Assembly (NCBI RefSeq): GCF_003473485.1
Contig: NC_053046.1
Location: 2,366,001-2,430,000, forward strand
DNA length: 64,000 nt
Reading direction: 5' to 3'
Source: Medicago truncatula
Lineage: Eukaryota > Streptophyta > Magnoliopsida > Fabales > Fabaceae
The notes below the pieces were generated by a model. The model ran no database searches. It was given only the letters and a program-made list of their open reading frames with translations, and was not told the DNA's origin. Shown one piece after another: positions 49,503-62,438 of this stretch (the first letter of the stretch is position 1; each line of letters opens with the position of its first letter). A program made the position numbers and the translations under genes.

Positions 49503-50344
49503 GAGCAAATTTATAATTGATCCTGCATGTAAACAACTTCGAAAAGACCAACTTCAACTGATATCATTTTGCTATTCACCGAAGAAATTCTGAATAAATT
49601 TCGATTTATTTTGATTTTTCGACCGAAACGCATAAAATCATAATAAAAAGCAGCAAAGCTAGAGGCAGTTAGCTGCCTCTGGAGGAGCCAACGGCAATTA
49701 ACTGTCGGCGCATATGTCAACGGCAGTTAACTACCGCTGGGGTAATTTGGTCATTTAGTTGTGTCAACAAGAAGTATTCAATGTCAAAAAAGCAATTTTC
49801 CTTGTGACAAAAGGGTTTATAAAAATTTGTCTATAAAAAAGGGGGAGCTGCATCGTACCCTACAACATAGATTGCCTAAGAATAGCCAATCTAAAATGAA
49901 GAATGAATTCAACATGAAAATCTCAACTCTTCTCTTTCACAACAGAAATCTCAACTCTAGTAGTAATTTTTTTGAAGTTATTCTAACAAATACTTTAATA
50001 ATCTCATGGGGAAAATGTTAGTTTAATGGCCGAGAGCAATTTATATTACATGATTCAATGGGGGAAGGATCAGTTCTATCAGACAAACACGGTGTCAGTT
50101 TCTCAAAATCTTTGAACAATCCCAAAAAGTATGTATGTGAGTATCTAACTATCTATTGTCACAAAGGCAGAGCTCATAACAAACAGTTTCTGGTCTTCAA
50201 CTTGAAGAATAACGTCTGGCTCTAAAGTTGTATGGGGGAGGAAAATCACCTGAAGCAAAAACGACGATGGTCCAAATAACAGTTTTCTGTTTCCTATACA
50301 TCCTTCATATATCACTCAAATTGTTGGTGACAACTGACAAGTTG
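49503..50344. other. intergenic DNA and 3' UTR of the galactosyltransferase
   Basis: The part next to 50344 must hold the 3' untranslated region of the minus-strand GT31 gene. At 49660-49740 short repeats with GGCAGTTAACTGCC-like bases occur. No gene is recognised. Confidence 0.4.
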
Positions 50345-53300
50345 TCATACGGATGCACAAATTGCCCCTGAAAGATGGGAAGAAAACATATATAACACGA
50401 CCGATTTAATTAATTTCAATGGAACTGTGGAAACGGCAAAAGCTAATCACCATTTGTTTAATTGTTGTGATCATGTCAGCCTTAGCTTACTTAAACTGAA
50501 TTCATTTAAAACAATCTGATTTAAAAAGTCCAATCGCAAATTTGTAATAATAGTGATATCCCATAAAAACAAGGACGTGTGTAATTTGAGAATATGTTAA
50601 GGATTGCAATTTTATTAAAAAGGATAAAATGCAATTTTTTTATTACTTGTACTAAAAACAACAATTTTTCAGTTTCTATATAAACTTTTTTGAAACAAAA
50701 ATTAAATTAAAAACAATATGAAACTTCTATATTTAATGAAAATACAATACAAAATATCAAATATTTTCTTCTCATATCAAATGTCTTGGTTTATCTTTTG
50801 CTACCAAAAAACTATCATATGTCTTAACTTTAAATTGGACGGATAAGATCCTAACACCTAATCATATAGTAAATTCCAAACATGTGTATGTGATTGTGAG
50901 GGGATGGAAAGAAAGAGACCTGTGGACCAGGATGAGCAGCAAAACTTATTTTCATCAATGTGCATCACGTCCAGCCCAATAAACCATGATCCGGTGCTTA
51001 CATCATCATGTGCATATGTACGAAGAATAAATCTGTGGAGCAAACATATAATTTTATTAGGTATTACAACCATTTTTAACACAATTTCAAAACAAATAGA
51101 AAAACCACAGGAAAAAAAGGACACAATACTATACCTATTTATTGAAATAAACTGAGCCAATGCTTTTGAAATGGCATAGACCTCACCTGAAGCATGTCGA
51201 AAGTACCTATACATATCAGACAAACACTAATATATGAATGCTGTCATAGAAAGGCCAGATGGAGAGAAGCAAAATTATGGATATAGCAGTATGGCACCAT
51301 GATCTGGAGAGTAATTTTAGCGTGTAAGAAAAAGTTGAGCAAAAAATGGACCAATATTTAGGAAAACTGACTTTTTATTCAGAAAACAAATCAAATTTAT
51401 TAATCATTATATCAAAATTCTATTGCTGCTCAAGCTCATGAAAAAATTCATACCATGTGAATGAAACATCTTTTGATAAGGAATTAAACTCAAACTATCA
51501 GTAGATCGAGTAATTTTCCTAAAGATGAATTTTGAGAGATGGTATCATATAGACTGGCGCGCTAAATTAAAAATAATTTGGCAATTCTTCTCAAATAAAA
51601 AAATGGCTATGGTAGTATCATAGAAAAGGACAGTTTTAGCTTTATTATCAATGCTCCACCATAAGCAAAAGTCCTGTCAACTAATCTTGATAATTTAAAA
51701 AAAAAAAAAAAACTACACTTACTAACACGGACTTAATTTTGAAAACCCTAACAAGTGCCCTTTGTTAACAGTTGTCAGAAAAATGGGTGTTGGTAATCGG
51801 TGTCTTTAAGACACTGGTTATAGAATAAAAAATTGGAAAAAATTCTTGAAAATCACAGTATTCAGTAGCTACTTCCAATAAAACCTCTACTATTGATTCC
51901 TGTAACCAAGGTTAATGGTATTTTCCAAAAAGAAAATGACAATTGAGTCTGTATTACTCACGATTTTCCATCACCAAATTTCCACCAGTCTGGCTCATGC
52001 CATTTATGTGTCCTATAAGATTTAAACAAAATGAGAAAAGGGGGAAATTAATACCAAAACAAACAATTGTCATTAGTCAAATGAAACATGGAAGCATTTT
52101 TACAATACTCACGGGTCAGAGAAAACTTCACCCGATTTCATACAACCAATATATACACGGGGTTTTTCCAAATGAGAAGTTATCACTCCTCCAAAGGCAT
52201 CTGCAGAATAAATTAAGTCGTACAATCAGTGACACATGACACATCCTTCCGGTTCCAGTATGACATCAGCAAACAATAACAATGTTGGAAACAGTCCTAG
52301 TAAAGCCTATATCATAACTCTTAGCAAACTAAAATACTGATAAATTAGCCCTTCTAAAAGTGTTATCAAGCTAGTTGGATCACAAGCGGGCAAGCAGATT
52401 TCATTTCCCAGTTTCCCTAAACGCCTGTTAGAAATTTTTAGATACTCTGGGTCAACAATCAAACAAATAAATTGTCTATGACAACAGTGAACTTTTCATA
52501 GTCGGCTTGTTGGCCAGGTGGGCAAGCATCCTGCCTTGGCAAGGACCAAGGTTGTTGAATCTAAGTAAGATCAATATGGAGTTTGGGATGGTAACCATAG
52601 ACAGAAAAATTTGCACTTAGAAAGGTTTGCACTCTGGCTTTAATCTATAGCTTTAAGCTTGATAAGAACTTGATCCAATATATGGCATAAAGGCCGAGAT
52701 CACATTTTGATGTGGCCCTTAGATAATAAACTTAAGCGACAGATTGTGCCTTGGATTGTATACTTTTACCTCAAACGTCAGATATAATTTTATTCGACAG
52801 GCGGTATAGCTTTCTAGATTTTGAAACACTCCTAAAAATCCTTGGAAGAAAATTGTCTATCTGAAGTTGCATTTGCATAATGACAATGTGACACAGCAAA
52901 AGTAGTCCAGTGAATTAACAACTAGAACTGGAAAAGGACTTGTATATATGAACCCTACTACGTACGGATAATCTTCTTGACCATTAATCCTATTGGCTTT
53001 GATCAAATGCCATCACTTCTGATTTTCAGTTTTCTAGGAATTCAATAAATTTATCTAATTTGGGGGAGGGGCTTGTCAAGAAATTCTAGCTCTTCCGTGA
53101 GTGATCAGTACTGATAATTTCCCTTGTTATTTTTCACTAATGGTACATTCTTCAGTCCCTGAAACTAAACTGCAAACTGTGGAATCTTGTATATGATTTC
53201 TTCTAATTCTTAAACTCTGTTTCATGAAGAAACAAACCTTCTGTTCATATATAACTAGAGATGCAATATCATTTTCATCAAAAAAAGTATTCAAGAACCA

Positions 53301-56300
53301 CATACCAAGATTAACATAGACATCATCATTGACCTTAGCATAAAACTCAGCATCCCAGTTGTCCACAGCATAAATGAAGAACGACTTTGTCTTTTTTGCA
53401 CTCTCTTCAACTGCCTCTACTTGATCATCCTGTGAAGAAAATAATAAAGCTAATGATGCTAGGATATTAGCTTGTGATAGAACTCAAGAACGAAGAAAAA
53501 ACTGAATTGTATCATAACTGGATCAATTTAAACAAGGGATAAATTCCAATATACAAACAGTGGCAGCAACTGTGAAATAAACCGATTATGGTTATGGATG
53601 ATGTGAACTCCTTACAGCAATGAAGAAAAATAGAAAATACCGAGACCTAGTGTTACCCCTTTCCTGAGGAAGAAACCTTTCTTCACACAATCTGGCCTAC
53701 CCACTTCCTTCAAATGTAAGAAACCCTCATTCAGTTACAACTCCTTCCCATATAACCCTCTCTCTCCTCATTTTGCATGATCCTCACATCCTCCTCTCCA
53801 CTCACATGATGCCAGCTGTCATCCCGGTTATTTCCCACTCCGTCCTCTTTTTTTCCTTCTCACCCTCACCGGGTCCACTACCTCCCCCGCCTATTCCTTC
53901 AGTTTCTTCCTCCCCTTTCATCCTATATACTTGTGTGATGGACCTACCAGCTTGTTGCGTATGTTAAATTAGAGGAGTCAGGAGTGCTAAGAACACTCTT
54001 GGAAACACTCATTCTTTTATTGGGTGAAATCTATGTGGGTTCCACACTTTGAAGATGGCACCCACATAAAGTAGTAGGACTCATGTTCATTTCTTCCAAT
54101 AAGAGAGTGAGTGTTAGAGTAAGTATTGGAAAAAGAGTATTCCTAGCACTCCTCATTAATTATGTGTATAAAACTACATGCCATGCATCCAAATATCAAC
54201 CAGTCCAGAAACAAGGGGAAATTACAACTATTGGCTACATAAGGTCAACTAAATGAATCAAACAACAATATGATATCTTGTTTTGGATTGTATGTAATGA
54301 TTCATGACTGACAATTTAAATCCAAAACCCAAGGGTTTAACTTACAGTTCTCCTGGTTTTCCCCTCACCTCTACTCTAACTATCGGGCTGTTCTATATCT
54401 AGTCTACTCTCCTTACCGTTGCTTCTACAGGTCTTCTCAGAAAAACTGAAGTTTGAAAACCATAATTCTATTACACCAAGACTTTTTTACAATGAAAATC
54501 ATCTTAAATACAATTATCATCCATAGAAGAAGTTATTATATTTTATTTTACAACTTATCAAAAAAAATTGCATCAAAACTATTAATATAGAAGTCAACAT
54601 ACAAGAATGATGAAGTCATTGGTCTGACTATTTTCTGTTTCAATCTCTTTGTCCAAACTGTCTCCACGATTTGCACTGTATAGAAGACATTGCCAGTCAA
54701 ATAAAAAAAAGCAAGAAGCAGATCATTTAATAAATTTTAATTTGAACCTCCAAAACTATACCTTCTTCCTATTACAAATCTCACAATGATGCCTTTCTGT
54801 TCTGCAAGATTTTTTATAGATGCACCTGCAGAGATAGGGCAGCAATATGTTCAGAAAATGCTTACACAAAAAGACTAAAATACAGAAGCTAGATTTGAAA
54901 TTTGTAGAATTTCAAATAACAAATAGTGTGATTTATTACGAAGATATGGCTAATCATGCTTACATTTATAACCCAAAATAAATTATAAAACACAGAAACT
55001 TTTAAATCAAAATAAACTATAAATCACAGAAATGAGTAATAAAGGTTGTTAGAGAATAGTGAATAGTTTGAAACTGAGAAGTGATCTACACCTAGCTGTC
55101 AAGGAATGCATCCTAAACCCAGTTATAACTTATTAGTCATATTTCGTTCAGGTACAAAATTGGAAATGATAAAACTGAAAAAAACCAAACCTGACAGTCA
55201 TGAATTTTTACTAGTAGCTACGAGCTAATAATCTCAGTGAGCTAAAACCAAACTACAAAACCTAAGCCTACCCTGAAATCTTTGTGCACATAACAAGGCT
55301 TCCACTGAATAAAACTGAGAATTCTAAAATGCATTGATCTTCCTAAATGAAACCAAACCAATAAAAAATGTACCTGTTGGCATCCATGCCTTACGGATTG
55401 CATCTCTGTTCTTTTTTCTACCAAAGGTTGTCATTACTCCAATAACCGAAAGAATCTTTTTTGTAGGTTGCTTCTCATTGTTCACTGACAGTTGCTTTGG
55501 AACAAATCCTTCCTTTCTAGCTGCAGATAACTCCATCTCTAGGGCAGACAACTTCTTTTGTTGTTCCCTGAAAATATGGTTATGTTATAATAGCCTCAGG
55601 TAGATGTTAAACATAGCAAGCAAATTATTTGGCTGCTATGTTTAAATTTGAATTCAGTAACCAAAGTTAAATTGACAATAACACGCCTATAAGAAAAATT
55701 ACCTGCAGGTTATGATTTTCAATGTATCATCAACAGATATGGCAGATTGACCCTGAAATCGGATGAACTATACTGCTTCATTGATATCCTATGACGATAA
55801 CTTAAAATTAAAAAGAAATAAAAACACAGGCAATTGCACTCATGAATACAGAAATTTACAAAACATGATATGCCATTAACAAAAACAAAAGGACGCCATA
55901 TTCAATATCGTAGTTTTTGTTCCAGACTGGGCCAAACCCAATCCACCAAAGGAACAGGTCGCTACAGACCATGCTATAGAGATTCCCTAGAGGCACATCC
56001 AAGCGGAACCGCAATTAGGGTCGTATAATGATGATCACATCATCATCTGTCATCTGAGAAACCCTAAAGTTCTCCCTATAACAGCTAACTCAAGACTCAG
56101 GTTAAGGTATACATTCTCTAAATCCTAAAACCTAACGCTCTCGGATAATCATTGACTACATCGTCAGAGTACTTTCTAGGCACACACACACACACCCCTC
56201 TGAGGAGCTGCTTCTGTCTTCATCCTCAAAACCGTCTCTCAGGTCGTAGATCAAGGTTCACTCCGGATCAATTTTGATGTCAAAATCAGAAAATCATTTA

Positions 56301-57582
56301 TAGCATCAATGTCAAAACACATACATATATGCTATGTAACATATGAGTACGGCCTGTGAAGCACTCACACATACACACTCAACGGACAATGGACACAACA
56401 TTGATACTAACACGAAGACACCAATAATAATTTAAGAAAATATAAGTATTTGAATATAACTAACTACAGATGTTAGACATCAGACACGCTTTAATATGAA
56501 GCATCGATGCTAACAGATTCAGCGGCGGATCTTCTCGGGAGCGGAAGGGAGCTGCGGCACCCCCCACTTTTTTTTTTTTTTTTTATATATACTCCAACTG
56601 CAGTGCTCACCCTGTGATTGTGAGCATCTTCTCTCTCACGGCACCCCACAACTTTACTTCCTAAACCGTCCACACCAATTCCTTCCGCCGCCGATCTCAA
56701 ATTTCCGATCGCCGCAGATTCCAATTTCAATTCCTTTCCGTCCTTAAGCTCTCGTGGCTTCTCTCTTTCGTTATCGTATCAGTTACGGGTGTCGGGATTG
56801 CGATTTAGTTTGCAGCAGTCACAATTGCGACTTGAGTAAGAGAATCAAATTGAACCTTTTGCATATTCAAAGAATCAAATTGAGTGTTTGGAGAAAAGGA
56901 GGTGAAGAAGACGATGCTTCTATCTACCTGCAAAAAGCACAAATGTAGTGTTGTGTTGTGGTTGTGGGTTCTCTGTGTGTGTTTTTTTTTTCATTACTTC
57001 AAAACAAAATCTGATAGTTATCATTCAATAATATTACTCATCCATGTTTTTTTTTAATAAAAAATACATTACATAGTGGCTTGCTGGCTGCTACGACGGT
57101 GGGAACTTGTTAGTACTCATCCCTTGTATACATATTTTTATTTTGTTTTGTGTTAATATTATTTTGATTTTTTATAAAATTATATATGCCTCTAATAAAT
57201 TTCAATTATAATATTTTAGGTAGTATTTACGGCTCCCCCTAACATTTTGAGCAAGATCCGCCACTGAACAGATTACAACTGCTACAATGAAGAAAACAAA
57301 CATTATACCTGAGAAGTTCTTTTTTCAAGCTGTTCTATTAAATACACCCTACTCTCTGCATCCTGCCATAGTCTGCAAATGCCATGACATACGATGATGA
57401 TAATTAATAACCCCGAAAGAGAAGTTCACAAGAGAGAGTAATGAAGAAGAACTCAGAGAAGTAACTAACCGGCCGGCAACATAAATAGTGGCCATGGTAG
57501 CAATCATGGAAAAGATGAGAGCAGAAACTCGAGATCCAAATGAGTTACCATTTAGCCGGTTTTGTGATCCCCGGCTACGCAT
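50345..57582 (-). CDS. hydroxyproline O-galactosyltransferase (GT31, HPGT type)
   Basis: Twelve exons on the minus strand: 57582-57470, 57372-57309, 55752-55703, 55567-55374, 54825-54762, 54675-54603, 53429-53306, 52200-52113, 52012-51962, 51206-51135, 51032-50920 and 50367-50345. All have GT-AG sites and unbroken frame, giving 342 residues. The protein is a type II Golgi membrane enzyme: a short basic N-terminus, one membrane helix (about 20-37), a coiled stem (about 40-95) and a GT31 catalytic domain from about 113. The DxD-type metal and UDP-galactose site is NDDVYVN (220-226), and HDDVSTG (306-312) is a second family motif. It closely resembles Arabidopsis HPGT1 (At5g53340), which adds the first galactose to hydroxyproline of arabinogalactan proteins. 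Intron 2 holds a hAT-type insertion and intron 6 a small MITE. Both are cleanly within introns, so the gene should stay functional. Confidence 0.94.
53981..54152. mobile_element. 172-bp MITE in an intron of the GT31 gene
   Basis: The inverted ends are GGAGTGCTAAGAACACTC and GAGTATTCCTAGCACTCC. TCA on both sides (53978-53980 and 54153-54155) may be a 3-bp target duplication. It has no coding sequence and lies in the intron between exons 6 and 7. Confidence 0.65.
56520..57266. mobile_element. hAT-type non-autonomous element, 747 bp, in GT31 intron 2
   Basis: The inverted ends CAGCGGCGGATCTT and AAGATCCGCCACTG differ at one position. They are flanked by a perfect 8-bp duplication AACAGATT (56512-56519 and 57267-57274). 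Eight bases and a CAG start are diagnostic of the hAT superfamily. The left third is GC-rich and gene-like (CCTTCCGCCGCCGATCTC) but has no transposase. It may carry a captured gene piece. Confidence 0.92.
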
Positions 57583-58300
57583 TTCTTTTTCTTCTTCTTC
57601 TTCTTCGACAATATATAATAATGTATCACAAAATTATCGATTTCAGAATCAATTCACACTGATTTTCAGATCCACAGAGTTTTAAAGGACGAAATCGATG
57701 TTTGAGAGGCAAAGGTAAACTGTGTTTGGGAGTTTGAGCTATGAAGACGACGTAATAACCGTTTTTTTTCAAGGTTCACGTAATCTACTTTTTCGGTTTC
57801 GATTTGAAGTTTCAATTGAAGTTGAGAGGGAGAAACACTGGGCCAATAAATAACGAGGGACGGGAATGAGGGAAATTAAATATTCAATTCAATAATCAAG
57901 GACGAATGAGCCAAAACTTTGGGTGAAAATGGAAGGAGTTATTCACCAGAGGTGATTAGTTCATTTTCATTGTCATTTAAGTGTCACAGTATAATCTCTA
58001 GATATAGTCCAAGTCCCTGTGTTTGCTAAAAAAAAATAATAATAATAATAAAAAGTGATGCTGGTGTGGTTAACTTGTCAAAAGGCAATGGTGTCCCAAT
58101 GAAGATTAGTTTAATCGGTAAAATGTGGCTGTGTAAGTTAATTTTCGTTGTCGATTTGAGGATATACTTAAAAGCTTTTTTTTTTTTTTTTGACAAATTT
58201 AAAAGCTAATTTGTTACCGTAAGTATCATTATAAAACAAAATTAATCTTAAATTATGTTTCGGATCTTGATTAACATAGAGATTCAATTTTTATTTTTTT
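57583..58300. other. upstream region of the GT31 gene
   Basis: The 5' leader and promoter of the minus-strand GT31 gene should lie here, and the leader begins with a TTC-rich run on the plus strand at 57583. A TAA/ATA microsatellite lies at 58036-58050. No further gene is seen. Confidence 0.4.
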
Positions 58301-58403
58301 TCATATAATAATGCATTGTCCTACCGACTCACGGAACCATAGAGATTCAACTTAATTAAAAAATTTCAATTAGTATGTAAATAAATATTTGAATTTGATT
58401 TTT

Positions 58404-58490
58404 TTTTTTTTGTGATGACCGGGTTTGAACCCCAGACCTTCTATTATTATATATTATTCATACCAACTAAGTTAATCTCTCTCTAATCAA
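58404..58490 (-). mobile_element. tRNA-derived SINE, minus strand
   Basis: On the minus strand the A box (TTAACTTAGTTGGTA) and B box (GGGGTTCAAACCCGG) are followed by an A run (the T run at about 58400-58411). A second piece of the same family, TGCATTGTCCTACCGACTCA, lies just to the left at about 58310-58335. Confidence 0.65.
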
Positions 58491-59254
58491 ATAAATTTAG
58501 TCAACATCTACTTTCCGTAGAATATTGATCATTTGTTGTTTTGGATATGTAAAAATAGTTTCAAGTCGCAAAGAATATTTGTGTTGGTTTTTTAGAGGAA
58601 GAGAATTTATATTAGTAATTACCTTTTTATAAATTTGGTCAATAATTATTTTTTTTGGTCAATAAAAATTAATGAGTGTCTATATATAAATATTTTATGC
58701 ATTCAATTGATAATTGTTTTTTTAGGGATTCAATTAATAATTGATTATTTTAAAAAATATTATAATTGATTTTTTTTTAGAGAAAAAAAATATAATAATT
58801 GATTGTCAAGTCATCTTACTCAGTAAGTATAATGATCGTCCCCTCGAAAAAGGTATAATATATCGTGTGAAAAATATTTTCTATGTCATGTAGCATATAT
58901 CATGCAATGAGAAAAACATATATAATATAATACACGCCCCTAAAAAAACTGTATGTAGCAACAACAAAAAAACAACACAACTCATTTAGATTGATGTTGT
59001 TGTTATCTAAGTGTGAGTTATATGTCCTACATTGGATAGAGAAGTAAAAGTTGAACATCTTGTAAGTAAGAGAACCCATAAACTTATTGCCTTAAGGTTT
59101 TGAGTAAGAGTGTAGTTTCTCTATTACTTGAATGATTGTTCTAACCTCGATATGGACGGTCCCCCAAGCTCCCCTTGTGATTCAACAGTTGTTTTGGTTT
59201 GAATCTTGAGTGTGCTTATCTTAAAGTCACATTTAAGCGTGAGTGTGATTTCTC
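58491..59254. other. intergenic DNA with an LTR-like relic
   Basis: About 59020-59210 (TATGTCCTACATTGGATAGA, then GGTCCCCCAAGCTCC) looks like part of a terminal-repeat retroelement but has no defined ends. Otherwise AT-rich DNA without genes. Confidence 0.35.
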
Positions 59255-59391
59255 CTTTTTTTTTTTTTTTGTTAGGTAGCTTAATTGCTAGAATTCACCA
59301 TATAAGATGAATAAGTGGGGTGTCTGGGGTTCGAACTCCGGCCCCTGCATATAATAATACATTGTCCTACCAACTGAGCTATGCTTACAGG
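59255..59391 (-). mobile_element. tRNA-derived SINE, minus strand, well preserved
   Basis: On the minus strand it reads AGCATAGCTCAGTTGGTAGG (A box), ATATGCAGGGGCCGGAGTTC then GAACCCC (B box), CAGACACCCCACTTATTC, and a tail ending in a 16-A run (T run at 59255-59270). It is the best preserved relative of the SINE at 10970. Confidence 0.85.
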
Positions 59392-60635
59392 ACTCCTTTT
59401 ACTATGGATATTGGTTAGAAGATATACGGCTTAGACACAAATTCAAATAAATATATTTGGGCAAACACACAAAATCATAAAAAAGAATTAAATTGAATTA
59501 AAAATAAATTATCAAAATTACATTTAAGACTAAAAAAATGGCGACTAGCATAAAAAATGGTCGCCTTCACTAGAGGGCTACCGTGTTCGTTTGTCGTGAC
59601 ATAAAATCAAACTTTTTCACTTTTTGTTGATTTTCATAAATCTGCACCGATCAAATCACTATCATAGTTGTAAAAACGAGGATCCTCGTGAATTTATACA
59701 CACACTGTCATTAGTCGGTTAGAGTTTTGAGTGGTTTATAAGTATGAGTCTATTGTGAACAACCTCTCAATGTGGTTTACCGCATAATTTGTCATAATCT
59801 ACGGGGCCGGACCTTGGGGTGTGCAAAGAGCTCAAATGGAGTTAGCCGTCAGAAAAAAAAAAAATTATAGTCCAATAGTGCTACTAAGTACTACCCCACT
59901 AAAAAAAATCATTATTCTCTTTCTCTTTGATACCACGTGTTCCATCACCATCACTCCATCAGACTTTCCTTTTCTTCTTCCCCAATTTGATTTCCTTTTC
60001 CTCTTATGTTGTCTTGTTTTAGGCCTATTAGAATTGAGCACTCTTACTTTTGGTGTTAGGCGACGTTTTTTAGGGAGGGTGGTTTGAGGTTCCTCATGTA
60101 TACAGTAGTGATTTTCACATTTGGATGCATCGCATATATACGACACTTTGTATTTATTTTTTAAAAAATTTAAATAGAACATTGTTCTTTAAAAAAAAAA
60201 TATTATTTTATTACGGACCTCTTTTCACTTACAGAGCCTTGCCTCCGAATTCGTAGAAACAACCCTCATAATCTATATAAGAAAATGTATAAAAATAAAA
60301 TAACACATGTATCGAATCATATATTTTTTAGGGGATATATCCAATAACATCTTATTACTACGTCGTTTTTTATATGTATGTCTCTAAATTTTCTCAAAAA
60401 ATATGTATATCTATGAAATATAATCGAATCTGTTTTTTAAAAAAAAATCTAAATTGAAAATACATTGCCTATAAACAAAATGATTAAAAATTCACGCCTT
60501 AAGAGCATTTCTGATAGAAATATCTAAGTGAGTTTAGTTTGTTTTTTTATTGGAATAATAGTAGTGATGTAGCTGCGTTTGCGTGGGTAGTAAATAAATG
60601 GTTGAATCATACAGCGAGCTTAGTTCCATCGTTGG
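59392..60635. other. intergenic DNA, no gene recognised
   Basis: Two overlapping open frames (88 codons plus, 105 codons minus, at 59821-60182) lie in a CT-rich stretch. Neither has a domain, and I do not call them genes. Confidence 0.45.
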
Positions 60636-61188
60636 TAGGCATGGCAAAAAAATTCATAACCGTTGTTATCCATCTGAGTCAAATTCAATTTGACGGATTT
60701 TCCCCATTTTGATTGAGTTTGGGTATGGGTTTGAATTTTTCCCAATTTCAAAACACGGGTATGGGATAAATAACGGGTATATATGTACCCATCCTGAACC
60801 AATACCCAAACTCGTCCCGTATGCAGAAAATTACTTTATATTGATATGTCATGTTATTTTGTTTGATAATTGTTGTGTCATAAAAACTACAATTGATATT
60901 TAAAGGAGCAACTAAATTAATCGGTCTAACAAATATTAAAGTGAGCATATTGTTGGATAATGCACTACAACATTTCTCTAGGGGTTGCGAAAAAACATCT
61001 AATTTTTTATTAAAAAATTATTCAATGCGGGGGCGGGGATACCCGAACGGACCCGTCAGGAACGGAGATGAAGTTCAATTTCTCATTCCCGTTGGATATG
61101 GGTAGGGTAACAGATAAGTATATAAGAATCGGATATGAGGACGGAGAATGTAAAACTCGTCCCCACCTCCGCCCCATTGTCATGCCTA
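60636..61188. mobile_element. hAT-like MITE, 553 bp
   Basis: It begins TAGGCATGGC and ends GTCATGCCTA, which are inverted. The inner parts are rich in GGGTATGGG and CCCGTC-type bases, as in the widespread plant family with TAGGCATGAC ends. The flanks ATCGTTGG and GTCATTGG differ by two transitions and could be an aged 8-bp duplication. The interior is a diverged inverted repeat without coding sequence. Confidence 0.7.
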
Positions 61189-61221
61189 GTCATTGGAGAC
61201 ATTATATTATGAAATTAATTA

Positions 61222-62429
61222 GAATAGACTGACAGTGTAAAATAAATTTACATTGTCGATCAATTAAAATCATCCAATTAAACACCTCGTCTTGTGTTAA
61301 AAAAAATAAAAATCAAATAAAATCTTTATAATAAATGCATTATATTCAGTTTCTTATTTTTAGCATTTGATTTCTTGATTTTCAATCTGCATTACACATA
61401 CTATCCTGTCTCGCCAGACCTAACCTTTTCCTACCTTTGATGCATTCTAATGTTCATGTTGTAATAGAGTCTTTGTTCAATGCTCAATGCCAGAATCATT
61501 CTGATTTTTAGCCTCTTTTATCCTGCAATAGTTTCTCTTGTTTTGCAGGATTTGAAGTGATGAGGAAAAGTACAACACAGTTTCTATTAATAATCATTTA
61601 AAAGATTGATGTGGTTTCTTTGAGCATTGAAAACGTTCGAGGTTTTTTTTCTTTCTTGCATATTAGCAAAGTTAAGTGGGGTAATTATTTCTTTTTTAAA
61701 ACTCAGGTTAAATAGCACATCAACCAATAACCACTGTGGGCATTTTGCAATAATCTCAAACATAATGAGGGAAATTACATATACTAACTTAAAAATTTAG
61801 CTTCCTCTCTAGTATTTCTTGTGTTTAGGCAGCATGTTTCGCCTGCCAGGCTTTCAAGTTGTTTTTTCTCTCGCGTTCTTCCTGTTTGACTGAGTTTCTC
61901 TGTGGAGATGTGACATTTATTATAAGGCAAGTTCTATGGTAGACTCAATAATTTGAGTGTATTGGTACACCAAATTCTTAAATTAATAGTTAAATGAGTT
62001 ATTTTTAGGAAAAAATTATTTTCTATCACCTATAATTATAATAACTAAATCTTATTTACCAAAAACATCAACGCAATAAAATTTGATTTTTCTGAATTCT
62101 TATTACTCATAATAGAGAATTTTGAGTATTTTTTACAATAAAATGTGAAAAAATTAGTATGATTTTTATAAAAAATGAAATGATGTTTTTTTCATATAAA
62201 ATGATGTTTTCTAAAATATATATGTCAACAAACACTTATTTTCTTCATAAAAAATGATAGTTAATTTATAAAAATTGTAAGTGAGAGTACCGTTACACTG
62301 TAATTTACGGATGTACCATAGAAGTCCCCTTATTATAAAGATTTTATTTGATCCACTTAAGATGAGGTGTTTAATTGAATGATTTTAATTGGTTGACAAT
62401 GTAAACTTATTTTACACTGTCAGTCTATT
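61222..62429. mobile_element. TIR element with a nested MITE
   Basis: The left end (GAATAGACTGACAGTGTAAA, then ATCATCCAATTAAACACCTC) and the right end (GAGGTGTTTAATTGAATGAT, then TTTACACTGTCAGTCTATTA) are inverted repeats of about 85 bp. No exact target duplication could be fixed. Its right part is interrupted by the MITE at 61926-62329. No transposase frame is visible. Confidence 0.7.
61926..62329. mobile_element. 404-bp MITE with 9-bp target duplication, nested
   Basis: The inverted ends are GGCAAGTTCTATGGTA and TACCATAGAAGTCCCC. The 9-bp TTATTATAA flanks both sides exactly (61917-61925 and 62330-62338). The same end sequence is seen near 1738, so the family has at least two loci in this window. 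Confidence 0.85.
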
Positions 62430-62438
62430 ATAATTAAT

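Noticed and set aside
59821-60182. Overlapping 88- and 105-codon frames on opposite strands
   Set aside because: Both come from CT-rich low-complexity sequence and show no domain or splice context.
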